Counted from the stretch's first letter, positions 1 to 10,564 are shown. The stretch: 15,119 nucleotides of DNA from Campylobacter sp. (GCA_017940085.1 JAGAZK010000237.1:1-15119), one strand, 5' to 3'. A program made the numbers and translations. Notes: generated from the letters alone by a model not told the origin.

Positions 1-786
1 AAAAGTTTAAATGATAATAAAGATCTCGACTCACTTAGTCTTGCTGTGATTTATGAAAATTTGAGCGATGAGTATAAAAGTTTGCTTCTAAGCCCTTATG
101 TGAGCATAGACAAAAACGAAGCACATTTTAGTGTTCGCACGATAGATAGCGATCCAAGACTTAGACGAAATGAATTTTTGCAAAATTTAAGAAAAAATCT
201 CGATGAATTGCTTAAAGATGACAATGCCAAAGCTCAAGTTAGTGGGATTATGGTGCTTTATAATACAATGCTCCAAAGCCTTATAAGCTCACAAATTAGC
301 ACTTTGGCTATTGTTTTGAGCGCACTTTTTGTAACTTTTATTTTTGTTTTTAAAAGCACTAAATTTGCTATTTTGGCACTTATTGCAAATATTATTCCTT
401 TGGTTGGTGTATTTGGAATAATGGGATTTTGCGGGATAAATTTAGACATTATGAGCATAACTGTGGCTGCTATTAGTTTGGGGATTGGTGTAGATAATAT
501 AATCCACTATATCCACAGATACAAAATCGAAAGACGCACAAAAAGCATAAAAGCAGCGATTACGGCAAGTCATACGAGCGTAGGATACGCTATGTATTAT
601 ACGAGTTTTTCTATATTTTTAGGATTTAGCGTAATGACTACTAGCAATTTTTGGCCGACAATTTATTTTGGTTTGCTTACAGATTTGGTTATGGCTTTGA
701 TGCTACTTAGTGCTTTGTTGTTGCTTCCTGCTATGATAATTTTGCTTGGTAAATTTGATTTTAAGCGGAATTTAGCCAAATTTTGA
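1..786 (+). CDS. RND/MMPL-family membrane exporter, C-terminal part (5' end outside window)
   Basis: The reading frame is open from base 1 with no stop upstream of the first possible start, so this is the 3' part of a longer gene. The visible 261 residues start with a soluble stretch and then show about five hydrophobic helices, the usual layout of the C-terminal half of an RND transporter of the MMPL/Patched-like type. The segment SLGIGVDNIIHYIHRYK matches the conserved GxGVDyxIHxxxRY region of that family, followed by a typical last pair of helices ending in LLLLPAMIILLG. Such proteins use the proton gradient to export lipids or hydrophobic compounds across the inner membrane; the substrate cannot be told from this part. 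The -10 box of the next gene begins on the base after its stop codon. Family call is solid, specific role unknown. Confidence 0.85.
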   Translation, partial: KSLNDNKDLDSLSLAVIYENLSDEYKSLLLSPYVSIDKNEAHFSVRTIDSDPRLRRNEFLQNLRKNLDELLKDDNAKAQVSGIMVLYNTMLQSLISSQISTLAIVLSALFVTFIFVFKSTKFAILALIANIIPLVGVFGIMGFCGINLDIMSITVAAISLGIGVDNIIHYIHRYKIERRTKSIKAAITASHTSVGYAMYYTSFSIFLGFSVMTTSNFWPTIYFGLLTDLVMALMLLSALLLLPAMIILLGKFDFKRNLAKF

Positions 787-792
787 TAAAAT
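787..792 (+). promoter_or_regulatory. Putative -10 box (TAAAAT) for the PAS-GGDEF-EAL gene
   Basis: TTGATAAAAT sits directly on the stop codon of the exporter gene and 35 bases before the next start codon. An extended TGATAAAAT -10 without a clear -35 is a common form of sigma-70 promoter in Campylobacter. The implied transcript start is near 799, giving a leader of about 28 bases that carries a weak Shine-Dalgarno (AAGCGGA, 813-819). Confidence 0.5.
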
Positions 793-826
793 CTTGCGGT
801 TAATATAGATTTAAGCGGATTTAAAA

Positions 827-3800
827 ATGCTCAAAAAAAACTCTTTTTCTTTTGATTTGTTAAATAGAACTGGGTTTGTGTTTGTATTTTTCTTGGTTTT
901 TGTATTTTTCTTGATCGGTTTTATCTTATTATCCGAGCTAAAATCTTTAAATTTTAATCTAAATTTGCAAAATGAAAAATATCTAAATCAAATTTCTAGA
1001 GAAGTTGATACAGTAGAGACAAATTTACGAAATTTATCCATAAATACAGACCACGATATTATAAATTTAATCAAATTTGCTGATTCAAATGAGTTTATAA
1101 AAGATGTTTATTTAATGTTTGGTCAAGATATTGAGCATATTTTGCACAAAACAGATACTCAAAATGACGATATAATCGATAATTATAAATTTGATAAACG
1201 CAAAGAAGTCGTGATAGAGACATTTAGACAAACTGATTCTAAGATCAAAAACAATATCATAATTATCGTCCCAAAAGACGAAAATACCAAAATAGCGACT
1301 ATTTTGGATTTGGACTTGATGAGTGAAGTTATTTTAAAAGACACCAAAGACACTGTTTTTATCGATAAACTTGGTAATTTCATACACAGCGATTTGGGCA
1401 ATATTTATTTTATTTATGACAAAAAAGACGATTACAAAAACAACAATTCTTTGGATTTTGGTATAGATACAAATAAAAAGAAATTAGCATTTTATATAAC
1501 AAACTATAGCCAAAAAATAGATCTTGGGGTGTATTCTGCGGCGTATTTGTCGCAAATTTGGAAAAATTATAATATTTTTTTGATTTGTATGGTAATTGGT
1601 GCAATTATTTGTTTGTTTGCATTTTTGACTACTTATAAATACCTAAAAAACACCATTGTAAATCCTATATTAACTATGAATAAAGAGCTTTTAAATATCA
1701 ATAAATTTAGCCTAGAATACAATGATTTTAAAACAAGAGAAATCAAAAAACTTGGCAAAAATATATTTAATCTTCATGATAAATATTCATCTGGTATGCG
1801 AGATAACAATTTTTTAAAGACAATTTATAATCTTAGCTTCAAATATTTACCAATCTTAGTCGTAGATGCACAAAATGGTAAGATTTTGGATTGTAGCAAA
1901 AAAGCGATTGAATTTTATGGCTACAAAAAAGACGAAATGCTAAGAAAATACATATTTGATATACAAAATATCGGACTTTATAATATATTTAATACCCAAA
2001 CTCCACAAGTAGTTCATCATATGACTGCTACTGGATTAAAAAGTGTTGTGTTAAATTATGAATATTACAAATCTTACAGCACTGATTTGTATTTTATAAA
2101 TGTTACTGAAATAAACAAATTTAGCGGACACAACGCTATGTATCAGCAAGATATAAGTTTTTCTCTTGATTCTCCTGTTGTGTATCTAGAAATCGACACA
2201 TACGGCACAATCAAAGTCGCATCGCATAATATTTTGCACAATCTTGGCTATGATAGTGAAAAACTAATCAAAACTAGAGAAAAAATCACAAATTTAATCA
2301 ATATTGATTTACAAAAATTATTTGCAATAGATCTTGAAAAAATAGTTCAAATCAAAAAAGCAGATTCTACGCAAGAATTTTTCAAAATGTTTTCGCAAAA
2401 ACAAAGCCAAAAAATCGTGATTTATCTCATAAATGTAGGCGAGTTTGATTCGTATTTTAGCAAGTATAAACACGATATTAAATTATACGAAGAACAAGAA
2501 TCCTTGCATAGATTTATGGCGTGGAGCTATGATAAAGACACTAAAAGATACAATATCCCGCAAGAAATCATAAATATTGTCAATTTCAATGCTTATGATA
2601 CGATTAGAAAAGAAAGTTTGTTTGAAATTTTTTCTAAAAATGATGCCCAGATATTTATAGAACAACAACATCTTTGCGAAGATGATCAAATAGAAAATTT
2701 TGAATTTATCGCAAAACTTCAAAATCTTGAAGAATGGGTTGAAATCAAAGGCAAAAAGTCAAAAGACAAAGATTTTTACATACTTGGGACTATGAGATTT
2801 GTTACAGCAAATATTCTCAAAAATAAAGAACTTGATTTGATTTATAATATTTTTAATCACTCAAAAGAATGTATGGTGATTACAGATGAGAATTTTAGAG
2901 TATTGAATGTAAATTCGGCTTTTGTATCTACTACTGGATATGGATTAGAAGAGATTAAAAATAATATTATTCCATCATTTGAGCAGTTTTTAGATCCGCA
3001 AAAACAAGATATAATCGTAAAATATGTATCTAAAAATAATATTTACACCGAAGAAACAACTGCTACCAAAAAACAAGGCACAAAAATCCCTGTAGATGTG
3101 AGTTTTTTAGCTACAAAAGACTCAGATGGCAATATTAGAAATTATGTTGTTATTTTTAGTGATATTTCTACGAAAAAAGCCTATGAAGAAGAACTTAGCA
3201 AAAAAGCATATTTTGATACTTTGACGAAGATTGCAAATAGAGAGTTTTTCTTATCACATCTCAAAAAACAAATTCAAATTGCTCAAGAAAGTGGTTCAAA
3301 TTTGGCACTTATTTATTTTGATCTTGATGGATTTAAATATGTAAATGACAATTTTGGGCATTATTATGGGGATTGTGTTTTAGTTGAAATTGCAAAAAGA
3401 TCCAAAGAAATATTTGCAAATATTGGATTTGTCGCAAGAATGGGTGGAGATGAATTTGCAGCTTATGTTACTGATTTTAGAGATAAAGAAGATTTAGAGA
3501 GAATTTTATTTAATTTACTTAGCTCAATTAGACAAGAAATAGTAGTAAGCAATAAAATAATGCAAGTTGGAGCTAGTATTGGCGTAACTTTGGCAAAAGA
3601 TGGCAATTACGACATAGCAGAACTCATAAATCAAGCAGATAGTGCTATGTATAGATCCAAAAAAGCTGGCAAAAATAGATTTATTTTTTGCGATCTTGAA
3701 CAATACAGCAGAGTTAAATATTACAACCAAATTCTTTCTGCAAAAGATAAATTTGACGAAAGAGATTTCTTTATTGAGTATCAGCCAGTTTGTAATTCTA

Positions 3801-4789
3801 AAGAAAATAAAATCGTTGGCTTTGAGGCTTTGATTCGTCTAAGAGATGGCGATAACATCATTTATCCAAATGACTTTTTGAATGACATAAAAGAAAAATC
3901 GTGGTTTAATGAAGTCAGCATTTGGGTTATTAAAAAATCTTTGAGTGTGTTAAATAGCTATGATGAGTCGCTGTTTATGAGTGTAAATATCCCGCTAAAT
4001 CAGTTAGTAAATAGTGATTTTTTCCAAGCATTTAATGATAATTTCCATTTTATAGGTAGCTCTTCTGCTCATATTTCAAGACTTAGAATAGAAGTAAGTG
4101 ATATTTTAAGTAGCACAAATATCAAAAAAGATCTTACTTTATTGAATAAATATGATATTTTTGGGGTTAAATTTATAGTTGATGATTTCAATGAAAATAT
4201 GCTAGAGATTGCTGATATTTTGCCTATAAATGAAGTCAAAATTGATAAGAAATTTTCTGTAAATCTTTTTGATAGTTATCCAAATTTAAAACATTTTCAA
4301 GAAATTGTCTCAAAATTGAGAGAATTAAAAAAAGAAATAGTTATCAAACATGTAGAAGATTTGCATGTGTTTAATGTATTTACGACTTTTGGGATTAGCT
4401 TTATGCAAGGTGATTTGATTGGCAAACCTATAAAAGAAGAGCAAATTTCTTTATTTTTGCATACATTTGAAAGAAATTTAAATCTCAGAGAATACAAACA
4501 ACAATCTTTTGAGTTTTATGAATTTGTAATATATCAATCAGACAAAATAAATTATCTTACAAGCGGAGATGCCGTATCTAGGATAGCCAAAGTAGAAGGA
4601 TTTGATTATTTTAATTATAGAAAAGTAGTTTTAGCTCTAAAAGACAGCGTAGATAATTTGCCTCAAATTTGCCAAGATAGCATTGACTTGTTTAGGCAAA
4701 TTTTTGAAATTCACAACTCAAAAGAGATTTTAGAACGCTTACTTGATGAGCTCAAAATCAAAAGAATACAAATGCTTACTTATATTTAG
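827..4789 (+). CDS. Membrane-bound PAS-GGDEF-EAL signalling protein (c-di-GMP), EAL degenerate
   Basis: A 1320-residue protein. Order read from the sequence: cytoplasmic start; TM1 about 16-38; an extracytoplasmic sensor region about 39-245; TM2 about 248-272; a HAMP-like linker about 273-320; three PAS-like segments (about 326-430, 445-550, 670-785, the last with a PAC-like end); a GGDEF domain about 793-955; an EAL domain about 975-1215; and a C-terminal tail of about 100 residues that I do not recognise. The diguanylate cyclase motif is intact (GGDEF at 873-877, preceded by FDLDGFKYVND), while the RxxD inhibitory site before it is absent. The EAL domain keeps E1000, the KID lysine (K1138) and QG (Q1194). 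However, DDFGxGYSSL has become DDFNENMLEI (1119 on), and the AEGVE motif reads KHVED at 1174-1178, so a catalytic glutamate is missing. Likely a c-di-GMP synthase, or a sensor whose EAL domain binds rather than cleaves. It heads a unit that also holds motility-type genes. Confidence 0.9.
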   Translation: MLKKNSFSFDLLNRTGFVFVFFLVFVFFLIGFILLSELKSLNFNLNLQNEKYLNQISREVDTVETNLRNLSINTDHDIINLIKFADSNEFIKDVYLMFGQDIEHILHKTDTQNDDIIDNYKFDKRKEVVIETFRQTDSKIKNNIIIIVPKDENTKIATILDLDLMSEVILKDTKDTVFIDKLGNFIHSDLGNIYFIYDKKDDYKNNNSLDFGIDTNKKKLAFYITNYSQKIDLGVYSAAYLSQIWKNYNIFLICMVIGAIICLFAFLTTYKYLKNTIVNPILTMNKELLNINKFSLEYNDFKTREIKKLGKNIFNLHDKYSSGMRDNNFLKTIYNLSFKYLPILVVDAQNGKILDCSKKAIEFYGYKKDEMLRKYIFDIQNIGLYNIFNTQTPQVVHHMTATGLKSVVLNYEYYKSYSTDLYFINVTEINKFSGHNAMYQQDISFSLDSPVVYLEIDTYGTIKVASHNILHNLGYDSEKLIKTREKITNLINIDLQKLFAIDLEKIVQIKKADSTQEFFKMFSQKQSQKIVIYLINVGEFDSYFSKYKHDIKLYEEQESLHRFMAWSYDKDTKRYNIPQEIINIVNFNAYDTIRKESLFEIFSKNDAQIFIEQQHLCEDDQIENFEFIAKLQNLEEWVEIKGKKSKDKDFYILGTMRFVTANILKNKELDLIYNIFNHSKECMVITDENFRVLNVNSAFVSTTGYGLEEIKNNIIPSFEQFLDPQKQDIIVKYVSKNNIYTEETTATKKQGTKIPVDVSFLATKDSDGNIRNYVVIFSDISTKKAYEEELSKKAYFDTLTKIANREFFLSHLKKQIQIAQESGSNLALIYFDLDGFKYVNDNFGHYYGDCVLVEIAKRSKEIFANIGFVARMGGDEFAAYVTDFRDKEDLERILFNLLSSIRQEIVVSNKIMQVGASIGVTLAKDGNYDIAELINQADSAMYRSKKAGKNRFIFCDLEQYSRVKYYNQILSAKDKFDERDFFIEYQPVCNSKENKIVGFEALIRLRDGDNIIYPNDFLNDIKEKSWFNEVSIWVIKKSLSVLNSYDESLFMSVNIPLNQLVNSDFFQAFNDNFHFIGSSSAHISRLRIEVSDILSSTNIKKDLTLLNKYDIFGVKFIVDDFNENMLEIADILPINEVKIDKKFSVNLFDSYPNLKHFQEIVSKLRELKKEIVIKHVEDLHVFNVFTTFGISFMQGDLIGKPIKEEQISLFLHTFERNLNLREYKQQSFEFYEFVIYQSDKINYLTSGDAVSRIAKVEGFDYFNYRKVVLALKDSVDNLPQICQDSIDLFRQIFEIHNSKEILERLLDELKIKRIQMLTYI
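881..916 (+). repeat. 18-base tandem duplication inside the TM1 codons
   Basis: Bases 881-898 and 899-916 match at 16 of 18 positions; the shared core is TTTGTATTTTTCTTG. In frame this gives FVFFLV then FVFFLI in the first membrane helix of the PAS-GGDEF-EAL protein. Gain or loss of one unit would keep the frame but change helix length by six residues. Confidence 0.75.
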
Positions 4790-4800
4790 TGGAGAAGATT

Positions 4801-7326
<2,526 letters not shown>

Positions 7327-7327
<1 letters not shown>

Positions 7328-7881
7328 TGAAAAAAATAATTATTTTTGGACTAATTTTTTGTGCTTTAAATGCACAAAATTTTGAAAGCGTTTATGCACA
7401 AAAAAAAGATGAAATCTTAAGAGAATACGAAAAACTCGATCTCGCAAAAGAAGAATTTGAAGCTTATAAAGCCTCCACTCTAGCACTTCTAAAACAAAAA
7501 GATGATTTTATCAACCAAAGAGCCAAAGATGCCAATGAAACTCTAGCTCAAGTCATGGCAAAAGAAGAAAATATCAAAAAAATGCTTGAAGAAAAAGAAG
7601 AAAATATCAAAAAAATGCTTGAAAGAAACGAAGAATTGCTAAATAGCATAAATGGAGCTTCTCAAAACAAAGTCCAAGAGATTTATGCCAAGATGAAAGA
7701 CGGCCCAGCAGCGGCGATTATTTCTGATTTACCACGCGATGAAGCAGCAAAAATTTTATTTTATCTCCAACCCAAAAAAGTCTCAGCTATACTTGCCAAA
7801 ACCGATCCAAGCGTAGCTTCAGAGCTAACCCAGCTTCTAAAAGACAAAAATTTATTCAACGACGCAAATTCAAGCAAGTAA
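7327..7881 (+). CDS. Exported MotE-like protein with coiled coil and MgtE-N/FliG-like C-terminal domain
   Basis: A 184-residue protein with a clear signal peptide (MKKIIIFGLIFCALNA, likely cut before Q17), so it acts in the periplasm. Residues about 20-122 form a charged coiled coil that contains an 11-residue duplication. Residues about 124-172 (PAAAIISDLPRDEAAKILFY and what follows) resemble the helical MgtE-N/MotE domain. The order purA, FliJ-like, this gene, DUF507, carA matches C. jejuni Cj1498c-Cj1494c as I recall it, which makes this the counterpart of Cj1496c, reported as an N-glycosylated protein that affects host-cell invasion and colonisation. Two bacterial N-glycosylation sequons (D/E-x-N-x-S/T) are visible: DANET at N70 and DANSS at N181. 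ATG 7327 is favoured over ATG 7324 because AAAGG (7316-7320) is better spaced to it. The exact motility role is inference. Confidence 0.78.
7558..7623 (+). repeat. 33-base tandem duplication in the MotE-like gene
   Basis: Bases 7558-7590 and 7591-7623 differ at one position only (GCA versus GAA at the unit start). Each unit encodes an 11-residue block ending in KEENIKKMLE. Eleven residues is a hendecad, a period that keeps a coiled coil in register, so copy number could vary without disrupting the fold. Confidence 0.9.
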
Positions 7882-7895
7882 ATTTAATTAAATTT
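7880..7895. repeat. Perfect 16-base palindrome over the MotE-like stop codon
   Basis: AAATTTAATTAAATTT reads the same on both strands and starts on the second base of the TAA stop. It belongs to the family of AAATTT-rich words that fills this gap. Confidence 0.7.
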
Positions 7896-7910
7896 AGTGC
7901 ATTTTGGATT

Positions 7911-7948
7911 AAATTTGATTAAATTTAATGCCAAATTTAATCAAATTT
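7911..7948. repeat. 16-base perfect inverted repeat (possible terminator hairpin)
   Basis: Left arm AAATTTGATTAAATTT (7911-7926) and right arm AAATTTAATCAAATTT (7933-7948) are exact reverse complements with a six-base loop AATGCC. The stem is almost all A-T and is followed by TCTTTGTATTT rather than a clean T run, so it could end transcription after the MotE-like gene, or be a protein-binding site. I cannot decide between them from sequence alone. Confidence 0.6.
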
Positions 7949-8010
7949 CTTTGTATTTATTAAATTTAATATAAATTTGTAAGCATTTGGGTGAGATTAA
8001 ATTTATGAGT

Positions 8011-8030
8011 AAATTTGATTAAATTTATTT
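8011..8030 (+). repeat. Further copy of the AATTTGATTAAATTT word
   Basis: Bases 8012-8030 (AATTTGATTAAATTTATTT) are identical to 10462-10480 in the other noncoding gap. The 16-base left arm at 7911 is also repeated exactly at 8011-8026. Confidence 0.75.
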
Positions 8031-8095
8031 GATTTAAGATATAGCAATATTTGCGTAAATTTGGTGTTTTAATGAGATTATTAAATTTTTTTAGC

Positions 8096-8101
8096 TAAAA
8101 T
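8096..8101 (+). promoter_or_regulatory. Putative -10 box (TAAAAT) for DUF507-carA
   Basis: TTTTTTTAGCTAAAAT ends 24 bases before the DUF507 start codon, with a T-rich stretch in place of a -35 box, as is usual for Campylobacter housekeeping promoters. Predicted transcript start is near 8108, leaving a short leader that includes the Shine-Dalgarno. Confidence 0.5.
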
Positions 8102-8125
8102 TACGCAAAAATTTAAAGGCACGAT

Positions 8126-8677
8126 ATGAGAATCAAACTCCCACACGCTCCGTATATTTCACGCAAAATTGCACTTGATCTTTCAAAAAGCGGTTTTATA
8201 TCTTTTAAAGGTGGCGTAGAAGCTATAGTTCAGACCACTCAAGAGATTTTTGAAGCAGATATAAAAAAAGAAAAAGCCTTAGAAGAAAGAGTCAAAGAAG
8301 TCCTTGAGAGCAATGAAGATGAAATGGATTTTATGCAAATTGATAGAAAAAATATGTTTTGGCTTGTCAAGAAAAAACTCGCTAAAGATTTTGATTTTAT
8401 TGTTTCATACGAAGATCGGTATTTGCACCTTTCGCACGAGATTTTAGAAGTGCTTTGGAAAAAAGATTTGATTGATTATAATGTTTCTGAAAACAAAGCC
8501 AAAAATGTGATTTATTCATCAATTGAATCGTATTTGAAAAAATACGAGCAAATTGAAGATTTGGTGGCTGAAAGGCTTGAAAATTATAAAAGAAAGCTAA
8601 TTCCTGGCACAGAAGAATATGATTTGATGTTTGAAAAAATGTATGTAGAAGAATTGCAAAAGCAAGGAATGATTTGA
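8126..8677 (+). CDS. DUF507 family protein
   Basis: A 183-residue soluble, charged and mostly helical protein. It begins MRIKLPHAPYISRKIALDLS and has an acidic-basic middle with EERVKEVLESNEDEMDFMQ and FWLVKKKLAKDF, which I recognise as the DUF507 family found next to carA in epsilonproteobacteria. No signal peptide, membrane helix or catalytic motif is visible, and the molecular function of the family is not known to me. The start ATG has TAAAGG (8114-8119) six bases upstream. The stop codon overlaps the carA start by one base, so the two are almost certainly co-translated; whether that reflects a role tied to carbamoyl phosphate synthesis is speculation. Confidence 0.85.
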   Translation: MRIKLPHAPYISRKIALDLSKSGFISFKGGVEAIVQTTQEIFEADIKKEKALEERVKEVLESNEDEMDFMQIDRKNMFWLVKKKLAKDFDFIVSYEDRYLHLSHEILEVLWKKDLIDYNVSENKAKNVIYSSIESYLKKYEQIEDLVAERLENYKRKLIPGTEEYDLMFEKMYVEELQKQGMI

Positions 8678-9792
8678 TGAATGCTTATATTTATACGCAA
8701 AATGATATTTTTTTAGTAGCCAAAGCTATAGGTGAGGGCACACAAGTCGGCGAAATGGTGTTTAATACATCTTTAAGCGGATACCAAGAAATCATCACAG
8801 ATCCAAGCTATGCAGGTCAATTTATAGTCTTTACTATGCCAGAAATCGGTATAGTCGGAGTAAATGACGATGACTTTGAGAGCAGTAAAATACACGCCTG
8901 TGGAATGCTTGTGCGAAAATTATCAAAAATTTATAGCAATTATAGAGCTAGTGGGGATTTAGAAAATTTACTCAAAAAAGAAAATAAGCTTTTGGTTTAT
9001 GATGTAGATACTAGATTTCTTACAAAAATGCTTCGCGAAAATGGAGCCCAAAAAACTATAATTTCAACACAAATTAGCGATAAAGACGAGCTAAAAAAGA
9101 TGCTAAATGCTGCTAAATCAATTAGCCAAATTGATCTTGTGGGTGAAGTAAGCACCAAAAAATCATATTCTCACGACAAAGGCACTTGGGATTTTAAAAG
9201 TGGGACTTATTCAAATTTGAATAAAATTGGCAAAAAAGTAGCAGTTATCGACTATGGCGTCAAAAGAAATATCTTAAATGAGCTTTGCCAAACTGGGCTT
9301 GAATTAGAAGTTTATCCTCATAATACAAAAGCCGAAGTTTTGATAGAAAAATACAAAAAATCTCAAATAAATGGCGTATTTTTAAGCAATGGTCCGGGCG
9401 ATCCTAAAAGCTTAAAAAATGAAATTGCAGAAATTAAAAAAATAATTGAAGCTAAAATCCCGATTTTTGCGATTTGTTTGGGTCATCAACTTCTTTCAAA
9501 TGCTTTTGGGTTTGAGACTTATAAGCTCAAATTTGGACAACACGGCTCAAATCACCCAGTTCAAAATTTGATCACAAAAAGCGTGGAAATTACATCGCAA
9601 AATCATAATTACAATGTCCCTGAAGAAATATCAAGTGTAGCTGAGATTACACATAGAAATTTATTTGACGGCACGATTGAGGGCGTCAGATACAAAGATT
9701 ACAAAATTTTCTCAGTCCAACACCACCCAGAAGCTAGTGCTGGACCGCATGAAAGCGAGTATTTGTTTAAAGAGTTTTTAGAAAGCCTTTAA
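8677..9792 (+). CDS. carA: Carbamoyl-phosphate synthase small (glutaminase) subunit
   Basis: CarA hydrolyses glutamine and passes ammonia to CarB, which makes carbamoyl phosphate for pyrimidine and arginine synthesis. At 371 residues it has the usual length. The N-terminal CarA domain shows GEMVFNTSLSGYQEIITDPS and FTMPEIGIVGVN. The class I glutamine amidotransferase domain shows GVFLSNGPGDP, the nucleophile elbow FAICLGHQLL with C267, and HHPEASAGP with the catalytic pair H350 and E352. The ATG at 8677 is preferred to an in-frame TTG at 8674 because AAGGA (8664-8668) is placed eight bases before it. The stop overlaps the next start by one base. carB is not in the window, as is common in Campylobacter where carA and carB are apart. 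Confidence 0.97.
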   Translation: MNAYIYTQNDIFLVAKAIGEGTQVGEMVFNTSLSGYQEIITDPSYAGQFIVFTMPEIGIVGVNDDDFESSKIHACGMLVRKLSKIYSNYRASGDLENLLKKENKLLVYDVDTRFLTKMLRENGAQKTIISTQISDKDELKKMLNAAKSISQIDLVGEVSTKKSYSHDKGTWDFKSGTYSNLNKIGKKVAVIDYGVKRNILNELCQTGLELEVYPHNTKAEVLIEKYKKSQINGVFLSNGPGDPKSLKNEIAEIKKIIEAKIPIFAICLGHQLLSNAFGFETYKLKFGQHGSNHPVQNLITKSVEITSQNHNYNVPEEISSVAEITHRNLFDGTIEGVRYKDYKIFSVQHHPEASAGPHESEYLFKEFLESL

Positions 9793-10454
9793 TGGATTTT
9801 TTAACTCTTAGCAATGTCGTTAGTGTCGCTTTGATCTCTAGTTTTTCGCATTGTTTGGGAATGTGTGGCGGATTTGTAATTGCATATAATTCAAAAATCA
9901 AAAATTTACGCCAAGTTAAGGCTATGAGTTATGGATTTGTTTATCATATTTGTAGGATTTTAGCATATTGTGTGCTTGGAGCAGCATTTGCGTTTTTTGG
10001 CTCAAAAGTGATTTTAAGCATATCTCAAAAAGGTTTTGTTTATTTTTTTGTTGGAATTTTTTTATTTATTTTTGGCTTGGCGATCTGGAAAAGAGGGTTT
10101 TTGCTCTCTATTATAGAAAACAAAAAAATATCAAATTTAATAATGCCACTTTTTGCGATATTTTCAAAAAAACAAGGGCTTTTTGCTTTTGGGATTTTGG
10201 GTTTTTTAAATGGATTATTGCCTTGTGGAGTGGTTTATTATTTTTTGGCTTTGTCTTTTAGTGCAGCAAATTTGAAACTTGGAGTGTTAATAATGCTGAT
10301 TTTTGGTATTTGCACACTTCCAGCAATGTTATTTTTGGGATATGCTTCAAATTTAATAAACGCTAAATTTAGTAAATTTGCTACGCTATTATCTTGTATT
10401 TTTATGTGTGGATACGGGATTTATTTGTCATTTTTGGGCTTTTTGGCAATTTAA
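9792..10454 (+). CDS. TauE/SafE-like (UreH_2/DsbD_2-type) six-helix membrane protein
   Basis: A 220-residue inner membrane protein with about six hydrophobic helices. Two signatures place it: SHCLGMCGGF near the N-terminus (C22 and C26 by count, in an HCxGMCGG motif) and NGLLPCGVVYYF in the second half. These mark the family usually annotated as sulfite exporter TauE/SafE or UreH_2/DsbD_2-like, distantly related to the CcdA/DsbD electron carriers. Members are often found close to cbb3 oxidase genes, and here ccoN follows after 261 bases, so a role in metal or thiol handling for oxidase assembly is plausible but inferred. It overlaps the carA stop by one base and so is transcribed with DUF507-carA. 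In C. jejuni a membrane protein gene (Cj1493c) sits in the same place. Confidence 0.78.
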   Translation: MDFLTLSNVVSVALISSFSHCLGMCGGFVIAYNSKIKNLRQVKAMSYGFVYHICRILAYCVLGAAFAFFGSKVILSISQKGFVYFFVGIFLFIFGLAIWKRGFLLSIIENKKISNLIMPLFAIFSKKQGLFAFGILGFLNGLLPCGVVYYFLALSFSAANLKLGVLIMLIFGICTLPAMLFLGYASNLINAKFSKFATLLSCIFMCGYGIYLSFLGFLAI

Positions 10455-10461
10455 ATTTATT

Positions 10462-10480
10462 AATTTGATTAAATTTATTT
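10462..10480 (+). repeat. 19-base copy of the intergenic repeat word
   Basis: AATTTGATTAAATTTATTT here is identical to 8012-8030. It lies just after the stop of the membrane protein gene. Confidence 0.75.
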
Positions 10481-10564
10481 AAATTTGCTATTTAAATTTA
10501 TGCCAAATTGTGAGTAAATTTAATCCTTGTTTATATTAAATTTAGCAAATTTATATCAATACCT

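Larger units (their letters stand above)
7882..8125. other. 244-base AT-rich intergenic region with repeated AAATTT words
   Basis: No open frame of credible length is present on either strand. The stretch is dominated by AAATTTA/TAAATTT words and contains a 16-base palindrome, a 16-base inverted repeat and a further direct copy of the same word. The last 30 bases hold a likely promoter and Shine-Dalgarno (TAAAGG, 8114-8119) for the DUF507 gene. It separates two operons. Confidence 0.8.

Noticed and set aside
258..458. 66-codon - strand frame
   Set aside because: Antisense to the exporter helices; its hydrophobic look comes from the opposite strand coding.
3642..3833. 63-codon + strand frame between GGDEF and EAL
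   Set aside because: Out-of-frame shadow within the large signalling gene, which is continuous through this region.
7882..8125. Possible CRISPR array or mobile element end in the repeat-rich gap
   Set aside because: Repeats are not evenly spaced, spacers are absent, no cas or transposase genes are near and no target-site duplication is visible.
9968..10261. 97-codon open frame on the + strand in another frame of the membrane protein gene
   Set aside because: It is nested in the TauE/SafE-like gene, rich in W, F and C as expected for an out-of-frame reading of membrane-helix codons.
10481..10552. Separated inverted pair AAATTTGCTA / TAGCAAATTT as a structured leader or riboswitch
   Set aside because: Ten A-T-rich base pairs across a 52-base loop are easily expected by chance in this sequence and no known aptamer pattern is visible.
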